Positions 8,701 to 16,636 of a stretch of DNA of 59,127 nucleotides are shown piece by piece (the stretch's first letter is position 1; each line of letters starts with the position of its first letter). The translations under genes and the position numbers were made by a program. The notes under the pieces were generated by a model. It worked only from the letters and a program-made list of their open reading frames with translations, was not told where the DNA came from and searched no databases. Source of the stretch: Sediminibacterium soli (GTDB lineage Bacteria; Bacteroidota; Bacteroidia; Chitinophagales; Chitinophagaceae); NCBI RefSeq assembly GCF_009939225.1, contig NZ_JAACJR010000014.1, forward strand, positions 1 to 59,127. The letters are read 5' to 3'.

Positions 8701-9102
8701 ATGATCTCATTTCAAGAAAAGGCCAAGCAGAATCTTTTAGCAGCGCAGGCTCTTATTACCCAACATTTATACCACTCATCGGTCAATAGATCATATTATG
8801 CAACGTTCCAGTACGGCTTATATGTGCTTTTTGAAAAAATACGTATTTCAAAAGAAGAACTGAACGCAGAAGCATTTTATGAGAAAAAAGGTTCCCATGT
8901 GCTGGCATTTAAGCGTCTGGGAACAGAAATTGCAGGGAAGGATATAAGTGATTACAGATGGTTTCAGCGGGTGAGCCGGGAATTCAAAGCATTGCGTAAA
9001 TCCGCCGATTACACCGAGGAGACTATTACCGTCGATCAAGCAAACGACTCTATACGAAATGCGGAGAGTATTATACGGACTTTGTTAAAACATTTTAAAT
9101 GA
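8701..9102 (+). CDS. HEPN-domain protein (candidate toxin of a three-gene module)
   Basis: A helical protein of about 133 residues with the HEPN pattern: an N-terminal helix FQEKAKQNLLAAQALI, then NRSYYATFQ at about 29-37, the site where HEPN RNases carry an Arg-x6-His motif. Here the position of the His is Gln (Q37), so RNase activity is doubtful or differs from the norm. The start at 8701 is chosen because the family begins with the FQEKAK helix; the upstream frame from 8665 would add a Phe-rich stretch not expected in the family. The stop overlaps the next start by 4 bp (ATGA), showing translational coupling. HEPN proteins often act as toxins with a partner, but the partner here is not a recognisable nucleotidyltransferase. 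Confidence 0.7.
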   Translation: MISFQEKAKQNLLAAQALITQHLYHSSVNRSYYATFQYGLYVLFEKIRISKEELNAEAFYEKKGSHVLAFKRLGTEIAGKDISDYRWFQRVSREFKALRKSADYTEETITVDQANDSIRNAESIIRTLLKHFK

Positions 9103-9581
9103 TGGATGCGGCTCAATTTATAGGAGAGATGCTAGCCGAATTAGCCAATAAGTATCGCAAGGTAACATTCAAGTACGGCTATTCTTTAGATAATGAGTGT
9201 CATGTCGTTGAGATAACGCCTCAATCGGCTTTTGAAAACGATGCTCTTACAGCTGCCTGGGTTCCCAAATCATTGGAATTTTTGAACCTGTTTCCAGATG
9301 ATGACATTGTTTTCATATCGGACGATTCAATCTTAGCACTTGGGACATACAAGTTGGAATTTAATGCGAATACCGAAGCAGAAGTATTACTGCAGTTCTT
9401 CAAACCATTGTTGGTAAGTGAATTTGAGGCATCATTCTTCACTACGATGGCTGTTGTTGAAAACACGGCATCTGGTTCTCGATTTATAAATCAGGCTAAC
9501 TCATACATGGCAACTAATGAATCCGCAACGCAAGATTTGCCTTGTGATGATATAAACGATGAATTCTTAATGGCTGCCTAA
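9099..9581 (+). CDS. Unknown protein between HEPN and SecB-like genes (candidate antitoxin)
   Basis: A 160-residue acidic protein that I cannot place in a family. Residues 1-115 look like a compact alpha/beta fold, while the last ~40 residues are polar and low in predicted structure, ending in the acidic-hydrophobic tail DDINDEFLMAA. It overlaps the HEPN gene by 4 bp and ends 3 bp before the SecB-like gene, so the three are one operon. By position it is where the antitoxin sits in toxin-antitoxin-chaperone operons. Its loose tail would suit a chaperone-addiction segment. No DNA-binding motif or GSxxxGxxxxxSD nucleotidyltransferase motif is seen. Confidence 0.6.
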   Translation: MMDAAQFIGEMLAELANKYRKVTFKYGYSLDNECHVVEITPQSAFENDALTAAWVPKSLEFLNLFPDDDIVFISDDSILALGTYKLEFNANTEAEVLLQFFKPLLVSEFEASFFTTMAVVENTASGSRFINQANSYMATNESATQDLPCDDINDEFLMAA

Positions 9582-9584
9582 TAT

Positions 9585-9983
9585 ATGGATCAAGAAAAAC
9601 CCGTTGGCTCATATCGCATTGAAAGTATGATTCTGCTTTCCTCCTCCTTTGAACGAGAATCGATCATTGACTTTAATCAGCCGATTGAACTCCAATTTTC
9701 CCATTCCTCACAAGCGACAGAAACGGATGAATTTAAGAAATTTGCTGTCTCATTGTCCTTTGACATAAAAGGTGTTCAAGGTGAAACCAATGTGTTTGCT
9801 GCTTCTACAAACATGGTCGGGTCATTTGAAAAGATTGGCGAACCTGTCGTTTCGGAAGAAAACTTTAGAAAAATTAATGCTCCGGCGATAATTTATCCTT
9901 TCATCCGGGAGCACGTACACAACCTCTGCGCCAAAGCAGCCGTCGGAGTAATTCTTTTGCCTACGGTGAATTTTAAAATATAA
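9585..9983 (+). CDS. SecB-like chaperone
   Basis: A 132-residue protein. Its last ~37 residues carry the most conserved part of SecB: INAPAIIYPFIREHVHNL followed by a LLPTVNF ending, equivalent to the NAPxxLFPYxRE...LLPPVNF pattern. The N-terminal half has the alternating strand pattern of SecB but little identity. Housekeeping SecB is a proteobacterial export chaperone. In other phyla SecB-like genes are often linked to toxin-antitoxin pairs, where the chaperone protects the antitoxin. Here it is the last gene of a tight operon in a mobile island, so an antitoxin-guarding role fits better than export. It converges with the integrase gene, and no clear terminator lies in the 69-bp gap. Confidence 0.75.
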   Translation: MDQEKPVGSYRIESMILLSSSFERESIIDFNQPIELQFSHSSQATETDEFKKFAVSLSFDIKGVQGETNVFAASTNMVGSFEKIGEPVVSEENFRKINAPAIIYPFIREHVHNLCAKAAVGVILLPTVNFKI

Positions 9984-10052
9984 TATCAATTCCGTTTTTT
10001 GACAGGATAGCGCAAAGCAACACCGAGAACAACTACAGAATACCTGAGTGTT

Positions 10053-11270
10053 TTAGAATGTCACTACCGCGGCCAACGCATCATCCGTATCCTTGCTGAT
10101 AAAGTTCGACTGATATCCAAGCGTCGTAGTAATAGAGGAATGGCGATACAATTTTTGCAGCATTTGGATAGGAATACGATCTCCTGAAATGTTACCAAAC
10201 GTACGCCGGGCTATGTGCATCGTTAAGCGCTTCTCAACTTTTGCCGCAGGAGCAACATGTGCTTGCAGAAACTTGTCAATCCTGCTCACCGTGAAGGCAA
10301 TGCGCCGCTGCACGATGAATTTGTCGCTTTCATTGTCAAGCACTTTCAAATCCGGGAAAACGAAGTCGCTGAGCCGTTGAGGTTTTTGCCTGTAGAGATC
10401 AAGGATCGCCTGTGCTTTTTCTGAAAGCATTACCGATCCGCTCTTGTTATTTTTGCCCATAACGTAATACAGCCTGCCGTTTTTGATATCATTCCACTTT
10501 AGCCGTAGTACGTCGGACGCGCGCATACCCGCAGCATAGAATGAAAATAGCCACAGATTGCGTGAATGTTCCTGAAACGATCCGACTGGAAATATTGCTG
10601 ATTGAAGCCGCTGCACTTCTTCTATCGTCAACCCGATTTTGTTGACCTCGGGGAACTTTATCCTTATTTTATCCGCGCCGAAAGGGTAATGCCGCCGATC
10701 AGCGACACCTTCTTTGATTGCTTGGCCGAACACTGACCGGATCACAACCAAATGGTTGACTATTGACCGCTCGCTCAGCGGCCGTTCCAAATTGCCCAGA
10801 TACACTTTGAAATCTTCGAGCAGAGATACCGTCACTTCTGAGAACGGTGTCTGCACATTATTCCTGAAATCACGGAAATGCTTTACGCGCGGTTTGTCAG
10901 CGGTGTACTGATTGTACTTTCCCGCCTGTTTCAGCCGTTCAAGATACGCCTCAGCCTGAGCCATGAAATCAGCTCCTTTGCTCGGCTTGACCTTCTTTAT
11001 GATCGCCCGCGAGGTCGCCTCACCATGCTCCGATTCCACATCGAGCGCGCCGCTCAGCACCTCCATTTTTTTCTTGAAGAGCAGTTTGTTCATCCGTACT
11101 GAATTGGGATAGGAGCTGCGCACTTCCTGTTTCTTCGCATCCCAGTATTTCTCATGCAGTGCATACCCCAAATGGATGGTTGACGTTTGTTTGTCCTTGC
11201 ATACCTGCAAGATGAGCGGCCTGGTACCGTCGCCGTTTACACGTTTCCGCAATACGATTTTCACTCCCAT
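10053..11270 (-). CDS. Tyrosine recombinase / integrase of the island
   Basis: A 405-residue site-specific recombinase of the Bacteroidota integrative-element type. An N-terminal arm-binding domain (about 1-60) and a SAM-like core-binding domain (about 100-200) precede the catalytic domain. The catalytic residues are Arg250 (GMRASD), His352-x-x-Arg355 (HIARRT), His377 (LYRHSS) and the nucleophile Tyr386 (TTLGYQSNF). The ATG at 11270 is taken as start rather than the GTG two codons upstream. The gene begins about 155 bp from a displaced tRNA-Phe 3' end, the expected place for an integrase at its attachment site. Confidence 0.93.
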   Translation of the reverse strand: MGVKIVLRKRVNGDGTRPLILQVCKDKQTSTIHLGYALHEKYWDAKKQEVRSSYPNSVRMNKLLFKKKMEVLSGALDVESEHGEATSRAIIKKVKPSKGADFMAQAEAYLERLKQAGKYNQYTADKPRVKHFRDFRNNVQTPFSEVTVSLLEDFKVYLGNLERPLSERSIVNHLVVIRSVFGQAIKEGVADRRHYPFGADKIRIKFPEVNKIGLTIEEVQRLQSAIFPVGSFQEHSRNLWLFSFYAAGMRASDVLRLKWNDIKNGRLYYVMGKNNKSGSVMLSEKAQAILDLYRQKPQRLSDFVFPDLKVLDNESDKFIVQRRIAFTVSRIDKFLQAHVAPAAKVEKRLTMHIARRTFGNISGDRIPIQMLQKLYRHSSITTTLGYQSNFISKDTDDALAAVVTF

Positions 11271-11426
11271 AATCACTGTTTTTCGGTGATTATAAAGTTA
11301 CGAACATGGTCGAGTATTGGTCGAGTTGGAAAAGGTATTAAACGTTTATTTATGATCTTATGCGTCAAAAATACTTTCAGTATCAATGCGATAGAGCCGT
11401 ATTGAACCGCATTCAACCGCGACAGA

Positions 11427-11473
11427 GAGGACTGAAAATCCTTGTGTCGCCGGTTCGATCCCGGCCCACACCA
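11427..11473 (+). other. Displaced 3' fragment of tRNA-Phe (attachment site, right end of island)
   Basis: These bases fold as the 3' half of a tRNA: anticodon stem GAGGA/TCCTT with loop CTGAAAA (anticodon GAA, Phe), a perfect T-arm (GCCGG/CCGGC around TTCGATC), the acceptor strand CCACACC and discriminator A. No D-arm or 5' acceptor strand GGTGTGG lies upstream. This is the classic scar of integration into a tRNA 3' end. The fragment points rightward and keeps its terminator, so the intact tRNA should lie to the left, outside the window. Confidence 0.85.
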
Positions 11474-11482
11474 CAAACAGAT

Positions 11483-11516
11483 AAGGCTTTCAAGCGATTT
11501 GCTTGGAAGCCTTTTT
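11483..11516 (+). terminator. Terminator of the original tRNA-Phe unit
   Basis: A 13-bp stem AAGGCTTTCAAGC/GCTTGGAAGCCTT (one G-T pair) with a 5-base loop is followed by Ts, 10 bp after the tRNA-Phe fragment. A very similar hairpin follows the tRNA at 58730. Confidence 0.9.
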
Positions 11517-11520
11517 CGTT

Positions 11521-11542
11521 AGGTACAACATAGGTACAACAT
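11521..11542. repeat. Tandem 11-bp direct repeat
   Basis: AGGTACAACAT occurs twice head to tail, just beyond the tRNA-Phe fragment terminator. It may belong to the attachment region (recombinase arm sites are often direct repeats) or to the upstream region of the ChrB gene. Its function is unknown. Confidence 0.6.
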
Positions 11543-11594
11543 TTTTATTTCCATAACACCTTGACCAAGAACTTAGGATGATTAATTTGCTGGG

Positions 11595-12431
11595 ATGAAA
11601 TGGATTACTCGGGAACGTCCAAAAATAGACCGTATCGCTTGCCCATGGCTTATTAGGCGCTTTATAGATTCCGATGCTGAAATACTATATGTTCCGTCTG
11701 AAGAAGTATTACGCACCGCAAAAAAACTAAAGGCTACACCTTTCGATATTGCAGGAGTGGAATATACACACTATGACGACAAGTGCACATTTGATTTTTT
11801 TCTTAAAAGACACAAACTGAAAGATCCAGCATTAGATGTGATCGCTGCTATTGTTAGAGGCGCGGACACCGATAGACATGATATTGCAGCGCAAGCATCA
11901 GGGCTTTGGGCTGTATCCGCAGGTCTGGCTCATAATTTCACGAACGATTATGAACTTTTGGATATAGGCATGCGTATCTACGATGCACTGTATAGTTGGG
12001 CAAAGCACCATTACCGAGAAAAGCATATTCAACAACCAGGGGAACAGTTGTTAATTGATGTGTACGACAGGTTTCTGAAGCAAAAAAAGAAAACCGGAAA
12101 GCAACCGCCATGGGTAAAAGAATTACGTGAACTTATACAAGATCAGGTAGACGCAAGTATTACGCTCAAAGAAGTATCAAAAGGGCTAGATATTAACCCT
12201 GCATATTTATCCCGTGAGTTCAGTAAATATTTTGATAACCTTTCTTTCGGTGAATACATACGAATGCAGAGAATTGAAAAAGCTATCGGCTACTTGGTGC
12301 AAACCGCTTTCCCGCTGACAAAGATCGCGTACTTGACTGGTTTTTCAGATCAGAGCCATTTTACAAGAGTATTTAAGAAAATTACAGGTCAAAATCCTTC
12401 TGCATATCGTAAAAAAGTAGTGAAAAAGTAA
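11595..12431 (+). CDS. ChrB-domain / AraC-type HTH fusion, probable chromate-responsive regulator
   Basis: A 278-residue protein with two domains. Residues 1-150 match the C-terminal domain of chromate-resistance protein ChrB (start MKWITRERPKIDRIACPWLI, then CTFDFFLKRHKL and GADTDRHDI). Residues about 175-278 are an AraC-type double helix-turn-helix (TLKEVSKGLDINPAYLSREF, then IAYLTGFSDQSHFTRVFKKITG). ChrB regulates or assists chromate export, and the fusion gives it an obvious DNA-binding module. It sits 65 bp upstream of chrA in the same direction, so it probably controls that gene. In the usual ChrB the partner domain is a different N-terminal region. AraC fusions of this type may be a Bacteroidota variant. 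Confidence 0.88.
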   Translation: MKWITRERPKIDRIACPWLIRRFIDSDAEILYVPSEEVLRTAKKLKATPFDIAGVEYTHYDDKCTFDFFLKRHKLKDPALDVIAAIVRGADTDRHDIAAQASGLWAVSAGLAHNFTNDYELLDIGMRIYDALYSWAKHHYREKHIQQPGEQLLIDVYDRFLKQKKKTGKQPPWVKELRELIQDQVDASITLKEVSKGLDINPAYLSREFSKYFDNLSFGEYIRMQRIEKAIGYLVQTAFPLTKIAYLTGFSDQSHFTRVFKKITGQNPSAYRKKVVKK

Positions 12432-12496
12432 ACTTTAGACTAAGAGTAAATTCTGTTCTATTTCACGAATAATTTTCATGGTAGCATTGCTGCTCG

Positions 12497-13657
12497 ATGG
12501 GACAACAATTGTACAAGGAGAGAGCATATAGCCTTAGGAATCTCATTATTTACTTTCTAAAACTGGGTACGACCGGATTTGGCGGTCCTGTAGCTCTTGT
12601 CGGATACATGCACCGCGATTTGGTGGAAGAAAAGAAATGGATATCGGAAGATGAATATCGTGAAGGACTTGCACTGTCCCAACTGGCACCGGGTCCGCTT
12701 GCTGCGCAACTTGCGATCTATATCGGTTATATTCACTATCGAATCGTGGGAGCAACATTAACTGGTATTGCTTTCGTGCTGCCATCGTTCTTAATAGTGA
12801 TGGTGCTTGCCGTTATCTACATACAATACGGAGGCTTACCGGGGATACAGGCGGTTTTTTTTGGTATCGGCGCTGCGGTGATAGGCATTATTGCAATTGG
12901 AGGATTCCGGCTTAGCAAAAAGAGTTTGGGCAAGGATCGTCTTTTGTGGTTCATATTTATCGTTAATGCAGTTGCTACCGTATGGTTTGAGGAAGAACAT
13001 ATATGGCTAATCCTTTCCGGGGGCCTTATTTACTGGTTGTACCGATCCCGTTCGCTCGTACGCTTGTCGGCTCACATGCTCTACATTCCTGTGCTTTTGC
13101 AGATTACTACGACAACTGCCGATGCTACCACATTGCAAAGGATAGCGTGGTTTTTCTTAAAAGCCGGAACCTTTGTTTTCGGTAGCGGCTTGGCCATTGT
13201 TCCGTTCCTGTATGGCGGTGTTGTTAAAGAACATGCCTGGTTAAACGATCAACAGTTCTTAGATGCAGTGGCAGTGGCTATGATTACTCCCGGGCCAGTA
13301 GTTATTACCGTTGGGTTTATTGGTTTCTTAATTGCAGGTTTTCCGGGTGCCTGCGTGGCGGCGCTCGCAACATTTATCCCATGTTACCTGTTCACAATAC
13401 TTCCGGCCCCGTATTTCAAAAAATACGGCAAAAACCGTATGGTCAAGTTATGGGTAGATGGCATCACTGCCGCTGCCACCGGTGCGATTGCGGGGGCTGT
13501 AGTCATACTTGCAAAGCGGCAATTAACTGATGTGATTTCAATGACTGTGGCATTTGCAACTATCCTGGTCTTGCTTCGGTTTAAAAAAATAAAAGAGCCA
13601 TGGATTATTCTTGTCGCAGCGATACTTGGAATCCTAATTAAACAATTAGTGTACTAG
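12497..13657 (+). CDS. chrA: Chromate transporter ChrA (two CHR domains)
   Basis: A 386-residue membrane protein with two homologous CHR halves. The first carries TTGFGGPVALVGYM and LALSQLAPGPLAAQLAIYIG, the second AGTFVFGSGLAIVPFLYGG and VAVAMITPGPVVITVGF. About 10-12 hydrophobic segments are evident. ChrA exports chromate driven by the proton gradient. The length is typical of the long-chain form. It follows the ChrB-AraC gene. The pair lies just outside the tRNA-Phe scar yet is AT-rich like the island, so it may also be acquired. Confidence 0.93.
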   Translation: MGQQLYKERAYSLRNLIIYFLKLGTTGFGGPVALVGYMHRDLVEEKKWISEDEYREGLALSQLAPGPLAAQLAIYIGYIHYRIVGATLTGIAFVLPSFLIVMVLAVIYIQYGGLPGIQAVFFGIGAAVIGIIAIGGFRLSKKSLGKDRLLWFIFIVNAVATVWFEEEHIWLILSGGLIYWLYRSRSLVRLSAHMLYIPVLLQITTTTADATTLQRIAWFFLKAGTFVFGSGLAIVPFLYGGVVKEHAWLNDQQFLDAVAVAMITPGPVVITVGFIGFLIAGFPGACVAALATFIPCYLFTILPAPYFKKYGKNRMVKLWVDGITAAATGAIAGAVVILAKRQLTDVISMTVAFATILVLLRFKKIKEPWIILVAAILGILIKQLVY

Positions 13658-13902
13658 CTCTTGTAATTGGATACCGATGTTGTCTTAGTTAGTGACCAAA
13701 GCCACAAAATACCATTTACCGCAGAGGCACGGAGTTGACACTATTATAACGTACCACCTCATAATATAAACTCATCCGGGAACGCGGTAACCCCGAACTT
13801 TTTCCGGAGAGACCTGAACAACCAGGTCAGTAATAGTAACATGGAATTGATTTTCCGGATCAGACGGATAAGGAAGCCTCATATTGTGTCCATCCAAAAA
13901 AA

Positions 13903-14949
13903 TCAGGACTCTTCCTCGTAATAGATCTTATAGTATTTTCTTCCGCCGCTGTCCTCGCCTTTTTCGATCAGGTTGCGGTCGCCATGGATATAGATATGGA
14001 AATTCCGGTCCAGCTTCAGCACGCTTTTGAATATCCGCGCCTGTTTGTTCACGGCCTGTGAGGAGATGGAGAAATTATCGGCGATATCCATTTCGTTTTT
14101 TACACTGTGCTGGTCGTTGAAATTGCGGAAAGATTCGATCATTTCCGGGTGGTGCAGCACTTCTTCCTCAAAACTCTTTTTCTCATAGGTATCGTGCGTC
14201 CTGAAATAGGAAACGGAACGGTTCAGCAGATCGATCTGGTCGGTTCTGGAAACCTCAAATTCTTTGGGATAGGCTTTGGTAATAAAGTCCCTGGTGATCG
14301 ACATGATCTCGCTGGTATGGTTGAAACCCGTATCGGCTGGTTTCAGCATCAGGAAAAGATCGTTCCAGTACTGCGCGCTGCCGGTTTTGCTGACCTTGTC
14401 GATCGACATGATCTTGTATCCTTTCTGTTCATCGGTGTTGAAGATCAGGCAGCCCTTGTCTACTTTCTCCAGGCTGATACCATCGTCGAACTTCAGCTCG
14501 AACCTGCCGCTGGCGGCTGCCACTTTCAGGAAGGGCTGCCGGTTCTCCGATTTGTAAATACCGATTGCATCGGTAACGATGCCGTCTATTTCCAGCGAGG
14601 AGAGATAGGTGATAAACAGATCACCCGGTTTGATCTGCGGGTGCACAGAAACCTCGTACAGGTGTGTGGCGATCTTCCGGCTGTTCTCAAAAAAACTGTC
14701 GCGGTTGCCGAAGATCGCTTTTGCAAACTGGAACAGGGGATTGAGTTCCCTGTCGCCGGTGGTGGAGGTAAATGAACAATAGGGCGCCGACTTAAAAGAA
14801 TCCAGGCAGAACCCGAGCAATAACTCCCGTGATGTAACATCGGGCAGCTCTATCGCCTCATTTGACAATACCAATGATTCCCCGTTGGTTTTATTACCTG
14901 TATAATGAACAGCTAGTTGCTGCAATGCAGCGCGGCTATGATCGGACAT
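13903..14949 (-). CDS. Nucleoid-associated protein (NdpA-like)
   Basis: A soluble protein of 348 residues resembling the 37-kDa nucleoid-associated protein family found across bacteria. Recognisable parts are the LFITYLSSLEIDGIVTDAIGIYKSE strand-turn segments, the central DKGCLIFN element and the C-terminal DNFSISSQAVNKQARIFKS region. No signal peptide or membrane helix. It stands alone between intergenic repeats. The family binds DNA, but its precise role in Bacteroidota is not settled. The 245-bp gap before it (13658-13902) holds only a single arm of the CGCAGAG repeat near 13718-13735 and a weak hairpin. Confidence 0.75.
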   Translation of the reverse strand: MSDHSRAALQQLAVHYTGNKTNGESLVLSNEAIELPDVTSRELLLGFCLDSFKSAPYCSFTSTTGDRELNPLFQFAKAIFGNRDSFFENSRKIATHLYEVSVHPQIKPGDLFITYLSSLEIDGIVTDAIGIYKSENRQPFLKVAAASGRFELKFDDGISLEKVDKGCLIFNTDEQKGYKIMSIDKVSKTGSAQYWNDLFLMLKPADTGFNHTSEIMSITRDFITKAYPKEFEVSRTDQIDLLNRSVSYFRTHDTYEKKSFEEEVLHHPEMIESFRNFNDQHSVKNEMDIADNFSISSQAVNKQARIFKSVLKLDRNFHIYIHGDRNLIEKGEDSGGRKYYKIYYEEES

Positions 14950-15002
14950 AATTTTTATAAAGCCCGAAAATAAGAAAAGGTTGATTGAAGGATGATTGTT
15001 GT

Positions 15003-15085
15003 ATGGCTAAATGGTTGAATTGAGATACTGGTCAACTGTTCAATGGCTGGATAGCCATGCAACAATGCAACCATTTAGCCATACC
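15003..15085. repeat. Intergenic inverted repeat, ATGGCTAAATGGTTG family
   Basis: The left arm ATGGCTAAATGGTTGAATTG and right arm CAATGCAACCATTTAGCCAT pair imperfectly around a spacer that itself repeats 'caatggctgg'. The same words occur at 48372-48446, 52292-52365 and 54063-54133. Confidence 0.8.
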
Positions 15086-15099
15086 TCTTCCCTCACAGG

Positions 15100-16026
15100 C
15101 TATTTCACCGGTGTGATCACAATATTCCTGTATTCCACGGCGCCATGATCGCCCTGTATCAGGATGGGACCGGGCTCGCCTTCCCTGCTGTTAAGCGCAC
15201 CGCCGGTGATGCCGGGTATGACCTGTTCGCAGATCACTTTTTTTCCGTTGGCTACAACGGTAACCAGGCGGCCTACCAGGGTAATATCGTAAGACTGCCA
15301 CTCACCGGGACTTTTGGCGGTCATTTCATTCGGCGCCAGAAAACCATAGATGGCGCTGAAGCGGTCTACCAGCGGTTCCTCGCCCTTGCTGTCTTCTACC
15401 TGCACTTCGTAACGGCCGCGCAGGTAAACGCCGCTGTTGCTTCCCTTCGGATAGCGGAACTCGATATGCAATTTGAAATCGGTGAAAGTTCGGTCAGATA
15501 CCAGGTTGGATCCCGATTTGGGACTGCGCAAAATGCCTTTCTCGGCCAGCCACTGGTTATTGGGTCCGGCTGCATGCCAGCCCGCCAGGTTTTTACCGTT
15601 AAACAGGATAACCGGTGTTCCCCATACCGGCTCTCCTTTTCTGCGGAGAGAGGGCGCGCGTTCGGCGGTCCATTCATATTGTTTTCCGTCGCTGAAAACC
15701 AGGGTGCCGTTCAGCCTGTCGCCGGTATGTGTGAATTCGAATTCCATATCCTGCCCCGCGGGCTCCCACTGAACGGGAATGGAAAAACGGTATTTACCGC
15801 CTGCAGATTTGATATGCGATACCGGGCGTGCACTGCCAAATGCATAGACAAAACGACCTACCAGGGTGCTGTTTCCCGAATGCGAGATCTCCAGCCAGGA
15901 CGGTAATTCCTTTCCCTCTTTCTGAACCGTGATATCCCATCTTCCTTCCACAGGAGAGAGATCGCGCTGTGCGTTCAGCATAAGGGTAAAAAACAGGGAG
16001 CAGCCGGCAAGCAATATTTTTTTCAT
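15100..16026 (-). CDS. Secreted DUF1080 (3-keto-disaccharide hydrolase-like) protein
   Basis: About 308 residues with a signal peptide (MKKILLAGCSLFFTLMLNAQ). An N-terminal beta domain (about 20-130) is followed by a DUF1080 jelly-roll (about 135-308), recognised by VILFNGKNLAGW, DFKLHIEFRYPKGSNSGVYLRG, GEWQSYDI and the closing VEYRNIVITPVK. DUF1080 proteins include 3-keto-glycoside hydrolases that act in the periplasm. A second member is at 30468. The ATG at 16026 is chosen because the signal peptide starts there. Confidence 0.85.
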   Translation of the reverse strand: MKKILLAGCSLFFTLMLNAQRDLSPVEGRWDITVQKEGKELPSWLEISHSGNSTLVGRFVYAFGSARPVSHIKSAGGKYRFSIPVQWEPAGQDMEFEFTHTGDRLNGTLVFSDGKQYEWTAERAPSLRRKGEPVWGTPVILFNGKNLAGWHAAGPNNQWLAEKGILRSPKSGSNLVSDRTFTDFKLHIEFRYPKGSNSGVYLRGRYEVQVEDSKGEEPLVDRFSAIYGFLAPNEMTAKSPGEWQSYDITLVGRLVTVVANGKKVICEQVIPGITGGALNSREGEPGPILIQGDHGAVEYRNIVITPVK

Positions 16027-16078
16027 GTGCATCGATTTACAGAAACAAATCTATCCATTATCTGAAACCGAAGGGCAA

Positions 16079-16105
16079 TAAAAAAGGACAGCCACAGGCA
16101 GTCCT
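16079..16105 (-). terminator. Terminator after the small gene at 16133
   Basis: On the minus strand a hairpin GGACTGCC/GGCTGTCC (one mismatch) is followed by a run of six Ts. It lies about 30 bp past the stop of the 16133-16363 gene, supporting that gene as real. Confidence 0.75.
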
Positions 16106-16132
16106 CTATATATCGGGCCGAGTAAAAGCAAC

Positions 16133-16363
16133 TCAGGCAGGAAACCACCTGTGCACCATACCATCGTTTACTTGCTGGGTGGTCAATCCTTTTTTCTTCA
16201 GGTACGACTGCACTTCAAAATAACCCTGGATCTTTCCCCTACTGATGCCAAAGCGGGTTACGGCATCCAGTACCTCATTCAGCGGAACTTTGTATTTCTG
16301 TTCTATACCCAGCAGGAACAGGGCAAAATCCGGGGAACTGGCTGCATCGGTGTTTTTTCTCAT
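16133..16363 (-). CDS. Small conserved-looking hypothetical protein (76 aa)
   Basis: A soluble 76-residue protein with a central helical stretch (VPLNEVLDAVTRFGISRGKIQGYFE) that resembles a small helix-turn-helix-like fold, faintly like DUF3606. I cannot name it. The clean terminator just downstream and lack of competing frames argue that it is translated. Confidence 0.6.
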   Translation of the reverse strand: MRKNTDAASSPDFALFLLGIEQKYKVPLNEVLDAVTRFGISRGKIQGYFEVQSYLKKKGLTTQQVNDGMVHRWFPA

Positions 16364-16636
16364 CGGTAATTCTTTGCCTGCTGTTCAAAAAATTTTGTGC
16401 CAAGGCCGGAAATACAAGAAATTATTGATTATCAATCAGCTAAGAAGAAATAAGAATAGTTACACGGTGTTTTAAGCATAATTTAATCAAAATCAGGGGT
16501 TAAGCCGGTTAAAATACGGGAAAAATACGGTTGGATTTACCTGGTAAATTTAGCAGCTTTGTGTAGTAAATCGTCTACACGGTTTCGGCTTCCTAATTCC
16601 TGAACAATGTATCAATCGCATACGCATATGCAAACG

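Noticed and set aside
11273..11476. Minus-strand 67-codon frame across the tRNA-Phe fragment
   Set aside because: Frames beginning MWCGPGSNRRHKDFQSS are typical artefacts of translating tRNA-Phe in reverse.
14107..14775. Long plus-strand frame opposite the nucleoid-associated protein
   Set aside because: It lies wholly within a well-supported minus-strand gene and reads as a shadow, with many His/Val/Gly runs and no motif.
15145..15906. Plus-strand 253-codon frame opposite the DUF1080 gene
   Set aside because: The minus-strand gene has a signal peptide and the full DUF1080 pattern. The opposite frame has none.
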